Assembly: GCA_963850345.1 (NCBI GenBank)
Contig: CAWKKW010000010.1
Span: 1 to 64,000 of the forward strand
DNA length: 64,000 nt
From: CAWKKW01 sp963850345
GTDB lineage: Bacteria; Acidobacteriota; Terriglobia; Terriglobales; Acidobacteriaceae
Direction of reading: 5' to 3'
Position 1 is the first letter of the stretch, and each line of letters starts with the position of its first letter. Below, piece after piece: positions 6,014-12,865 of the stretch. The position numbers and the translations under genes are program-made. The notes under the pieces were generated by a model. It saw only the letters and a program-made list of their open reading frames with translations, was not told the origin of the DNA and searched no databases.

Positions 6014-6688
6014 ATGAGTACTGACGTACAAAGCCGCATCCCGCTGATCAACGAACCGGCGCCCGAGTTCCAGGCGAAAAGCACCCATGGCGTCATCAAG
6101 CTGAGTGACTACACTGCCAAAGGCAAGTACGTCCTGCTCTTCTCCCATCCAGCCGATTTCACCCCGGTCTGCACCACCGAATTCGTTGAGTTTGCCCGCC
6201 GCAGCGACGAGTTCGATCAACTCAACGTGCAACTCATCGGCGTCTCCGTCGACAGCATCTTCTCCCATATCGCATGGGTCCGCGATATCGAAGAGTTAGC
6301 CGGCGTCAAAGTGAAGTTTCCGGTCATCGCCGATCTCGACACCAAGGTTGCCCAGGCTTACGGCTTGATCCACGCGGCGGCCTCCGACACAGCGCCAGTC
6401 CGCGCCGTATTCGCTATCGATCCGAAGCAGACCGTTCGCGCCATCATCTACTATCCCCAGCAACTCGGCCGCAACATCGACGAACTCATCCGCGTGTTCC
6501 AGGGACTGCAGACCATCGATGCCAACTCCGTCTCCGTGCCGGCGAACTGGCTGCCTGGTCAGCAGGTAATCGTGCCTGCGCCTGCGACAGTTGAAGATGC
6601 CGCTAAGCGTACTAACGGCGGCGGCGCCGGCCTGACGGTCGAGAGATGGTACCTTTCCAGGAAAGATCTCGCGCCGACTCAGAAGTAG
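6014..6688 (+). CDS. 1-Cys peroxiredoxin (Prx6 type)
   Basis: 224-aa thiol peroxidase reducing hydrogen peroxide and alkyl hydroperoxides in the cytoplasm. The active-site motif is DFTPVCTTEF with peroxidatic Cys53 and Thr50; this is the only Cys in the protein, so it is a 1-Cys enzyme needing an external thiol. The long C-terminal extension (ISKDLAPT-like end after residue 170) and YYPQQLGRNIDELIRV fit the Prx6 subfamily, whose usual length is about 220. Start ATG 6014 follows AAGGA at 8 nt; an upstream in-frame ATG at 5939 lies in the leader terminator and is rejected. It is preceded by a poly-Cys attenuator and followed 48 nt later by tRNA-Cys, suggesting control by cysteine supply. Confidence 0.93.
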   Translation: MSTDVQSRIPLINEPAPEFQAKSTHGVIKLSDYTAKGKYVLLFSHPADFTPVCTTEFVEFARRSDEFDQLNVQLIGVSVDSIFSHIAWVRDIEELAGVKVKFPVIADLDTKVAQAYGLIHAAASDTAPVRAVFAIDPKQTVRAIIYYPQQLGRNIDELIRVFQGLQTIDANSVSVPANWLPGQQVIVPAPATVEDAAKRTNGGGAGLTVERWYLSRKDLAPTQK

Positions 6689-6700
6689 GCCGAGAACCAA

Positions 6701-6730
6701 TTGGAGGAGTACGGCTTTCCACTCCTCCAA
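6701..6730 (+). other. Perfect hairpin between peroxiredoxin and tRNA-Cys
   Basis: TTGGAGGAGT (6701-6710) and ACTCCTCCAA (6721-6730) form a perfect 10-bp stem with a 10-nt loop. It starts 13 nt after the peroxiredoxin stop and ends 6 nt before the tRNA. There is no T tract, so it is more likely an RNA-processing or stability element than a terminator, allowing read-through into the tRNA. Confidence 0.6.
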
Positions 6731-6736
6731 CCAAGA

Positions 6737-6812
6737 GCACCGGTGGCGAAGTGGCTAACGCGCTGGTCTGCAAAACCAGTATTCGAGGGTTCAATTCCCT
6801 CCCGGTGCTCCA
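6737..6812 (+). tRNA. tRNA-Cys (GCA), second isoacceptor gene
   Basis: Acceptor stem GCACCGG/CCGGTGC, D stem GCG/CGC, anticodon stem CTGGT/ACCAG with loop CTGCAAA (anticodon GCA), T arm GAGGG-TTCAATT-CCCTC, discriminator U73 and encoded CCA (6810-6812). The fold is regular, but the body differs strongly from the tRNA-Cys at 2472-2546. No promoter of its own is obvious; it may be cut from the peroxiredoxin transcript. Confidence 0.93.
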
Positions 6813-7323
6813 ATAAATTCCGAAGTATGCCAGTAACCATCCCCGACGCAAGAACGTCATCCGGCTCTCACCTATCGAGTTAACCGGGATGGCGCAAACT
6901 CTGGCGGCTGGCCCATCCTGAAGATCATTCCCAAAACTGAGGGTGCCCCACCCTTGACACAGTGTCCTCGTGGAATGGGTCGGTAAAACATACATCTCTG
7001 TGAGCCCGGAGCAGACCGGTCGGTCCATGCGGAACGGTCTGGTTCGCTATCAGAAGACGGCAACGTTCATTCCTCCCGCGAAAGCCCTTGTGAGTGCCGA
7101 TCAGGTGGACAAAGCCACAGCCCCTTTTGGCGGCTGTCTGCACCCAGGAAACAATGACCGCCGCAGCCGGCATCTGAAGGCCGCCTATCTCGGGTCTCCC
7201 GTGCAAACATCAGCCTGTGTCCGCCATCACAGAATGGGAGCAGCGAGAATGGCACCATGCCCCCTCAGCCCCAAGCGGCCACCCCGTTCTCCAGGCACGC
7301 TAACGGGCCTCAGGTAGACAGAC
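6813..7323. other. Intergenic region, little supported
   Basis: About 510 bp between tRNA-Cys and the cNMP-domain gene. It holds a short inverted repeat CAGACCG/CGGTCTG (7012-7018 and 7035-7041) of unknown meaning. Reading frames here lack coding character. Confidence 0.45.
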
Positions 7324-7740
7324 ATGCCGAAAACCGCCACATCCGCATTTGTCGGCGATCCCGAACTCGTGCAGTTCCTCGAAGGGCGTGCCACCCCCAT
7401 CCATTGCGAAGTCGATCGCATCCTCTTTTGCCAGGGCGATGCTCCGATTGGCTTGTATATCGTCAGATCGGGTGAGGCCACGCTGAGCATGAATTCGCCC
7501 ACGGGCCAAGCTGTGATGACTCTTCGCGCTGGCCCGGGCTCTCTGCTGGGATTGCCCGGCGTGCTTGGCAACATGCCTTACACCCTGAGTGCCACCGTGC
7601 AGGCGGGCGCCGAACTTAGCTTTGTCACTCGCGAGGCGTTTTCTCAACTCATGCTCTCTGAACCGCAATTGTCGCTGCGATTGCTACAAGTTCTGGCAGC
7701 CGAGGTCCGATCCGCGCGGCAGTCCCTATCACATTCCTAG
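7324..7740 (+). CDS. Stand-alone cyclic-nucleotide-binding-domain protein
   Basis: 138-aa protein consisting of one Crp-type beta-barrel sensor domain (FCQGDAPIGLYIVRSGEATLSM, about residues 36-57; GPGSLLGLPGVLGN, about residues 77-90) plus a C-terminal helix corresponding to the Crp dimer helix (LLQVLAAEVRSAR). There is no helix-turn-helix, so it cannot be a classical DNA-binding Crp. The canonical cAMP-binding Arg/Glu cassette is not evident, so the ligand is uncertain. Start ATG 7324 has AGGTAG about 8 nt upstream. It precedes a sigma54 activator and a complete Crp/Fnr gene, suggesting a shared signalling cluster. Confidence 0.85.
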   Translation: MPKTATSAFVGDPELVQFLEGRATPIHCEVDRILFCQGDAPIGLYIVRSGEATLSMNSPTGQAVMTLRAGPGSLLGLPGVLGNMPYTLSATVQAGAELSFVTREAFSQLMLSEPQLSLRLLQVLAAEVRSARQSLSHS

Positions 7741-7876
7741 CCTCTTTCCCCACTCTCTCCAACATTTGCGCCTTTCTCCACCCAGGGTTGATTGCCAAAT
7801 GGCACCGAGGCAAGTATCTTTCATGCTGTAACCAAGCCGTTCAGCCCAATGAGCGATTGCCCCTCGAGGCCCGACC

Positions 7877-10168
7877 TTGCATTCAGATTCCACCAAGCTC
7901 GCGCCGGCAGAGTTCGAGAGGCTCTTCGAGCTGTCGCCGGATGCCGTATTTGTCACCGATCCTCAAGGCACAATCCGCGGTGCAAATACCAGGGCAGAGG
8001 CGATGTTTGGCTATGCTCCCGGAGAGCTCATCGGTCGTTCCATCGACCAACTGATTCCCGAGCGGCTTCGTCCCGTTCACCCCGGTCACCGCGAACACTT
8101 CGCCTCCAATCCGCGCATTCGCTCCATGGGCGCCGGACTTAGCCTCTTCGCCTTACGCAAAGACGGAACAGAATTGCCGGTCGACATCATGTTGCGGCCA
8201 CTGCAGACCGACGAAGGCCCGCTGGTGCTGAGCTTTCTTCGCGATGTCTCTTCCCAGCGTGCCGCACAGGAGGAGTTGCGTCGGACCGATCAACAGCTGG
8301 TCTCCATTATCGAGAGCGTCAAAGACTATGCCATCTTCCTGCTCGATCCCCAGGGAAATATCGCGACCTGGAACCCGGGTGCCGAACGCATCAAGGGTTA
8401 CCACGCAGACGAGATCATCGGTCAGCACTTTTCCCGCTTCTACTCAAGCGAAGATGTGGAGCGAGGCAAGCCGCAGGAAGAACTGGTTATCGCCACAGAT
8501 ACGGGAAGGTTCGAGACGGAAGGCTGGCGCATCCGCAAAGACGGCTCTCGGTTCTGGGCCAACGTGACCATCACCGCCATCCGCAATAAGCAGGGTACGC
8601 TCACAGGCTTTGCGAAAGTCACGCGCGACTTCACCGATCGCAAGCGCGCCGAAGAAGCGCTGCTCCTTCAGCTAAGCAGCGTTCTGCTCGCCAACGTCGA
8701 CATTCGCAAGATGCTCTCCGCCATCTCCGCCAGCATTCAGGATGTGGTGCCGCACGACTTCGCTACCCTCGCCCTGCATGATCCGGTCACCGGCGGACTG
8801 CGCGTGCAGTTCCTCGAAACTGTCGGCGGTAAGGCGGCGGAGTCCGGCGAAGGCACCATTCCGGTAGAGAATTCCCCGGCGCAATCCGCCTTTCAGCGGC
8901 AACAGACAGTTCTGCTCGATCGCATCGCGGCCAGTCCTTATCCCAAGGAGACGGTCCGTCATCTGATTGACAAAAAAATGCAGTCGGGATGCTGGGTCCC
9001 TCTCATCAACCGCGGCCAGGTGCTCGGCACGCTCATGGTGGCCAGTCTGCACGAGGCAGCCTTCGCCCAGCGCGACGCGGAAATGCTCGGCCAGATCGCC
9101 GGCCAGATCGCCATGGCGGTGAACAATGCGCTCGCCTTCCGCCAAATCGCCGACCTGCGGGAGAAACTCGCCCAGGAGAAGCAGTACCTCGAAGATGAGC
9201 TCAATCTCGAAAACCAGTTCGAAGACATCGTCGGCGAGAGTTCCGGCCTCAAGCACGTACTGAAAGACGTGGAGACCGTTGCGCCCACCGACGCGACGGT
9301 GCTGATTCAGGGAGAGACTGGCACAGGTAAGGAACTGCTGGCCCGTGCGATTCACCGCCTCAGCCCGCGCCGCGATCGCACCTTTATCAAGTTGAACTGC
9401 GCAGCCATTCCCGCCGGTCTGCTCGAGAGTGAACTCTTCGGCCATGAGAAGGGCGCCTTCACCGGCGCGATCGCACGCAAAATGGGCCGCCTTGAACTGG
9501 CCAGCGAAGGCACGCTCTTTCTCGACGAGGTCGGAGAACTTCCGCTCGATCTCCAGCCCAAACTCCTGCGCGCCATTCAAGAACGCGAGATCGAGCGGCT
9601 TGGCGGCACCCGAACGATCTCGGTCAACGTGCGCCTGATCGCCGCCACCAATCGCGATCTTGAAAAACTGGTCGCCGAAAAACTCTTTCGCAGCGACCTC
9701 TACTATCGGCTCAAGGTCTTCCCTATCTCCGCTCCTCCCTTGCGAGAAAGACGCGGCGACATTCCCATGCTGGTTCGCCACTTCGTCGACAAGCACGCCC
9801 GCCGCATGAGCCGGTCGATTGAGACCATCTCGCCCGAATCCATGGAAGCCCTCGTGCGCTGGAAATGGCCTGGCAACATTCGCGAACTGGAGAACTTCAT
9901 CGAACGCGCCGTCATCTTGACCCGCGGCCCTGTATTGCATGTTCTCCTATCTGAACTGCAGGTTGACGACGAAGAGCAAGACGCCTCCGACCTCGACGCC
10001 TCTCCGACTCTGGCTACGGCAAAGCGCGAGCATATCTTGCGGGTCTTGCGCGAGGCCAAGGGCGTGATTGGCGGGCCCGGCGGTGCCGCCGAGAAGCTAG
10101 GCCTCAAGCGCACCACCTTGAACTCCACCATTAAGAAGCTCGGTATCCAGCGAGATGACTATATTTAG
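7877..10168 (+). CDS. Sigma54-dependent transcriptional activator with PAS-PAS-GAF sensors
   Basis: 763-aa enhancer-binding protein. Domains in order: PAS 1 (about 12-125, FELSPDAVFVTDPQG), PAS 2 (136-255, SVKDYAIFLLDPQGNIATWN), GAF (265-425), short coiled coil (430-450), AAA+ domain (450-690) with Walker A GETGTGKE, the sigma54 contact motif GAFTGA near residue 525, Walker B GTLFLDEVGE and arginine finger region, then a Fis-type HTH (GGAAEKLGLKRTTLNSTIKKLGI). The layout resembles FhlA-like activators. No receiver domain is present, so the signal probably enters through PAS/GAF. Start TTG 7877 (GAGG 8 nt upstream) is the only usual start before PAS 1. A sigma54-type promoter lies 140 bp after its stop, before the STAS-Crp pair. 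Confidence 0.93.
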   Translation: MHSDSTKLAPAEFERLFELSPDAVFVTDPQGTIRGANTRAEAMFGYAPGELIGRSIDQLIPERLRPVHPGHREHFASNPRIRSMGAGLSLFALRKDGTELPVDIMLRPLQTDEGPLVLSFLRDVSSQRAAQEELRRTDQQLVSIIESVKDYAIFLLDPQGNIATWNPGAERIKGYHADEIIGQHFSRFYSSEDVERGKPQEELVIATDTGRFETEGWRIRKDGSRFWANVTITAIRNKQGTLTGFAKVTRDFTDRKRAEEALLLQLSSVLLANVDIRKMLSAISASIQDVVPHDFATLALHDPVTGGLRVQFLETVGGKAAESGEGTIPVENSPAQSAFQRQQTVLLDRIAASPYPKETVRHLIDKKMQSGCWVPLINRGQVLGTLMVASLHEAAFAQRDAEMLGQIAGQIAMAVNNALAFRQIADLREKLAQEKQYLEDELNLENQFEDIVGESSGLKHVLKDVETVAPTDATVLIQGETGTGKELLARAIHRLSPRRDRTFIKLNCAAIPAGLLESELFGHEKGAFTGAIARKMGRLELASEGTLFLDEVGELPLDLQPKLLRAIQEREIERLGGTRTISVNVRLIAATNRDLEKLVAEKLFRSDLYYRLKVFPISAPPLRERRGDIPMLVRHFVDKHARRMSRSIETISPESMEALVRWKWPGNIRELENFIERAVILTRGPVLHVLLSELQVDDEEQDASDLDASPTLATAKREHILRVLREAKGVIGGPGGAAEKLGLKRTTLNSTIKKLGIQRDDYI

Positions 10169-10178
10169 TCACCGTGAC
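10168..10178. promoter_or_regulatory. Candidate enhancer (upstream activator site)
   Basis: Perfect palindrome GTCAC-C-GTGAC overlapping the end of the activator gene, about 140 bp upstream of the sigma54-type promoter, a usual distance for an enhancer. A single copy only, so weakly supported. Confidence 0.3.
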
Positions 10179-10308
10179 GTTATTGCGTCGTCGTCTCGTC
10201 GTCTCCAAAATGGCTCTTCTCCTCTTCACGCCTGAGACCCTCGCTCTCCTCATGTACTAAGTTGCTCAAAGCAAAGCTTCGTCCGCTGACGATTCCGGTG
10301 GCGTACGG

Positions 10309-10326
10309 TTTGGCCCCCGGAATGCT
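10309..10326 (+). promoter_or_regulatory. Sigma54-type promoter of the STAS-Crp operon
   Basis: TTTGGC (10309-10314) and TGCT (10323-10326) give the invariant GG and GC dinucleotides with exactly 10 bp between them, as required for sigma54 -24/-12 promoters. The expected start near 10337 is about 24 nt upstream of the STAS-like reading frame. It lies next to a sigma54 activator gene. Confidence 0.6.
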
Positions 10327-10360
10327 TTTCCATAGGCATGGTGCAGGATAGGGCCAGCTT

Positions 10361-10666
10361 ACGTTAAAGATCACAACCCACGACAACAACTCGAATGGGG
10401 TCGTCCTCAAGTTAGAAGGACGGATCGTCGGACCATGGGCAGCAGAACTCGGCGCCGCATGGAACCAACTGGCTCCTGCATTGCTCGGACGCCCTGTGGC
10501 GGTGGATTTGCGCGACGTCACCTTCGTGGATGAAGACGGCATGCGCATCCTCAGACTGATCTACCGCGACAGCCAGAACACGTTTCAAACCGCAAACCCC
10601 TTGACGGTGAGCTTCGCCGAAACGGCGATGCGCCCATTCACGAACGAGACGCAGGAGGAGAACTAA
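10361..10666 (+). CDS. STAS-like domain protein, apparent ACG start
   Basis: About 101 aa. The conserved core is LKLEGRIVGPWAAEL and VAVDLRDVTFVDEDGMRIL, typical of STAS-type (anti-anti-sigma-like) domains; the loop before DEDG carries Val rather than the usual phospho-Ser, so regulation by phosphorylation is doubtful. Similarity begins at LKITTHDN, directly after an ACG codon at 10361. No ATG, GTG or TTG lies between the upstream stop (10349) and this point; the first TTG (10481) would delete over a third of the domain. AGGATAGGG sits 8-16 nt upstream of the ACG. It ends 1 nt before the Crp/Fnr start, so the two are an operon. Confidence 0.7.
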   Translation, partial: TLKITTHDNNSNGVVLKLEGRIVGPWAAELGAAWNQLAPALLGRPVAVDLRDVTFVDEDGMRILRLIYRDSQNTFQTANPLTVSFAETAMRPFTNETQEEN

Positions 10667-10667
10667 C

Positions 10668-11378
10668 ATGCAAGGCCTATCCCAAACCGCTCGAACCGAA
10701 GTCGTGCAGCACTCCAGAATAGGGGAATTCCTGAGCTCGCTGACTTACGAGGCGCTGGTTGACCTTCAGAGCGTGCAGGCTGTCTCTTCTCACCCCGAAA
10801 ACGCGGTGCTATTCGAAGAAAAACAAACACCTTCCCACGTCTTCATCATCCTCGAAGGTCAGGTGAAGCTCTCACTCAATTCGAGCGACGGCCGCCGCCT
10901 CATCGTGCGCATCACCAAGCCAGGCGAGGTCCTCGGGCTCACGTCCATTCTCTCCGGCAGCCCCTATGAGGTCACAGCCGAGACGCAACATCCCTGCAAA
11001 ATCATCTCAATTCGGCGTCAGGAATTTCTCAAGTTTCTCGTGCGTCACCCCGCCGCCTACGAGAGCGTCGCGCGTGAACTGAGCCAGGATCTTAACCGCG
11101 CCTGCGAGCAGCTCCGCACCGTCGGCCTGGCCTCCAACGTTCCCGCAAAACTCGCTCGTCTTATCCTGGGATGGAGCGCCGGCGCTCAGCAAACCGATCA
11201 GGGGACAAGACTCAAGCTCTCCCTGACCCATGAAGAGATTGGCGAATGCATCGGCGCCTCTCGCGAAACCGTAACTCGTACCTTGTGCGATTTCAAACAC
11301 CGCCACCTGGTCGATCTGCGAGGCTCAACCTTGATGATTCCAAACCGTGTAGCCCTGGAGAGCTGCGCCGGCTTCTAA
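10668..11378 (+). CDS. Crp/Fnr family transcriptional regulator
   Basis: 236 aa with an N-terminal cNMP-type sensor barrel (about residues 30-125; VFIILEGQVKLSLNSSDGR, GEVLGLTSILSGSPYEV), a dimer helix and a C-terminal winged HTH (about 170-225; THEEIGECIGASRETVTRTLCDF). The HTH carries the RETVTR recognition helix typical of Crp/Fnr. There is no N-terminal Cys cluster, so it is not an FNR-type oxygen sensor. The ATG at 10668 is 1 nt after the STAS stop, with AGGAGGAG overlapping that gene's end. It probably acts downstream in a cascade begun by the adjacent sigma54 activator. Confidence 0.92.
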   Translation: MQGLSQTARTEVVQHSRIGEFLSSLTYEALVDLQSVQAVSSHPENAVLFEEKQTPSHVFIILEGQVKLSLNSSDGRRLIVRITKPGEVLGLTSILSGSPYEVTAETQHPCKIISIRRQEFLKFLVRHPAAYESVARELSQDLNRACEQLRTVGLASNVPAKLARLILGWSAGAQQTDQGTRLKLSLTHEEIGECIGASRETVTRTLCDFKHRHLVDLRGSTLMIPNRVALESCAGF

Positions 11379-11459
11379 GCGCAGTTACTTTCTTTCCAGG
11401 ATTTCGTACGTCTCTTCGGCTCTTCCGATGGGGCGCCCCGTCTTGTGTGACGAAGCGAA

Positions 11460-11771
11460 CTATCCGTGCGAAGCAGGTCCTTCGTTCACATGGAAGCCCA
11501 TCTCGGAGATGAGGCCCACGATGGTCTTCTCCGTGATCTGCTCTGGTTGAAACGTAAGGGTGACCTTGCCTTCCGGATAAGTCGAGTGGCTCTCGGCGAT
11601 CCCCGGCTGCCGCTTCAGAATCGTGTCCAATCCTACGGCACAAGTCACGCAGGTAAAGCCACGCACCTGGTAGCTCACCGTGACTGTTCTTGTGGAAGCT
11701 ACCCCGTAAAGATGAGTCACGCCCGCGACGCCCACTGCTGTGATCAACTGCAGGAACTTTCTTCGAAACAT
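11460..11771 (-). CDS. Heavy-metal-associated (HMA) domain protein, exported
   Basis: 103 aa. The N-terminus RRKFLQLITAVGVAGVTHLYG is a Tat-like or membrane-anchor signal; residues 30-95 form an HMA fold with the metal-binding motif GFTCVTCAVGLD (CxxC) and the usual EMGFHV end. HMA domains bind Cu(I), Hg(II) or similar soft metals and pass them to transporters. It lies 35 nt downstream of the ABC importer binding protein on the same strand and is probably the last gene of that operon, suggesting that the transporter handles a metal or metal-related substrate. Whether it binds metal in the periplasm is inferred. Confidence 0.85.
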   Translation of the reverse strand: MFRRKFLQLITAVGVAGVTHLYGVASTRTVTVSYQVRGFTCVTCAVGLDTILKRQPGIAESHSTYPEGKVTLTFQPEQITEKTIVGLISEMGFHVNEGPASHG

Positions 11772-11806
11772 CTCGCTCTATCTCCTCCGTAACTTAGTAA
11801 GGCGAC

Positions 11807-12865
11807 TTACTTCGCACTCGCGATCCCTGCTTCGTACCTCCAGGGTGTTGCGACGCTTGCCTTGTCCGAGAATCGTGTGTCGGCATACTCATTGAACTCG
11901 ATCTTCTTGTTCAGCACGCCAGTTTCGATCATCAGGTCGCGCACCATGTCGAAATCTGCCTTCCTGGGCGCCAGCGGGCTGTACACGACCCGATCCATCG
12001 GCTTGGTCAAGGCCCACCGCAGCAAAGCAGGCTTCTGGTTGTAGTAAAAGCGGCCTACGAAATCCGCGGCATCTTCACGATGAGGTTTGCTGGTGTCGAG
12101 CCACAGACCCGAACGCGCAATGCCGTCCACCAACACCTGCACTGCCTCCGGGCGGCTATCGATTAGATCCTGTCGCACCACCAGGATGCACGACATGTAA
12201 TCGGGCCAGTAATCGCGCGCCTGGAACAGCACTCGCCCAAACCCCGCCATCTCCGCCTGCGAAGGAAATGGTTCGCCCATCACGAATGCATCGATCGCAT
12301 GCGCAGCCAGCGCGCCGGACACATCGGGCGGCGCCATCTCGACCATCTTGATCTCGCTCGGCCGAATGCCCCACGCCTTCATGGCGCGGAACAGCAGCAA
12401 TCGCTCATCAGAAAACCGGCTCGGAATCGCAATCGTGCGCCCGCGCATATCGGCGAATGTCTTGATCGGCCCGTTCTTCTGCACCACTACCGCACTCCCG
12501 TACCTGTGCCCGAGATACACGATCTTAATGGGAACGCCCTGTGCCTTCAGCGCAATCGCCATCGGCGCCACGATAAACGCGGCCTGCACACGATTGGAAA
12601 GCAACGCCTCCTTCATCTCGGGGAAACCTTGAAACATTCGTGGCAGATACAATTCTCCCGCGTCGGAAAACTTCGAGATGTAGTCCGTCACCGGGCAGGT
12701 AAGTTGGCAGGTCACCGGCAAGTAAGCAACCGTGACCTTCCGCTTCTCAGGCGGCCGGTAGTCGTTCAACACCGCCGCCCAATTCACATTGAGGTAAGCG
12801 TGCATCGCCGAGATCAGCAAAATCCAGCCCAGCGCAATTAGAACGAATCTCCCCTTAAGACTCAT
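11807..12865 (-). CDS. ABC importer substrate-binding protein, NMT1/SsuA-like, membrane-anchored
   Basis: About 352 aa from ATG 12865 (it overlaps the permease stop by 11 nt; the in-frame extension to 12934 is not needed). An N-terminal helix (residues 7-27) anchors it rather than a lipobox. The body resembles the nitrate/sulfonate/taurine binding-protein family: VTVAYLPVTCQLTCPVTDY near residue 45, FADMRGRTIAIPSRFS, GVPIKIVYLGHRYGS. An unusual feature is the Cys cluster CQLTC at the place where this family contacts its ligand. Combined with the HMA protein downstream, this hints at a thiophilic or metal-bound substrate. True ligand unknown. Confidence 0.82.
   Translation of the reverse strand: MSLKGRFVLIALGWILLISAMHAYLNVNWAAVLNDYRPPEKRKVTVAYLPVTCQLTCPVTDYISKFSDAGELYLPRMFQGFPEMKEALLSNRVQAAFIVAPMAIALKAQGVPIKIVYLGHRYGSAVVVQKNGPIKTFADMRGRTIAIPSRFSDERLLLFRAMKAWGIRPSEIKMVEMAPPDVSGALAAHAIDAFVMGEPFPSQAEMAGFGRVLFQARDYWPDYMSCILVVRQDLIDSRPEAVQVLVDGIARSGLWLDTSKPHREDAADFVGRFYYNQKPALLRWALTKPMDRVVYSPLAPRKADFDMVRDLMIETGVLNKKIEFNEYADTRFSDKASVATPWRYEAGIASAK

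Noticed and set aside
6946..6992. GGGTGCCCCACCC-like stretch, perhaps a dispersed acidobacterial repeat
   Set aside because: Only one copy in the window and only a partial inverted structure; not supportable without a genome-wide search.
7118..7146. Possible sigma54 promoter (TTGGC...TGC) before the cNMP-domain gene
   Set aside because: The GG-to-GC distance is 9 bp, not 10, so it does not meet the sigma54 spacing rule.
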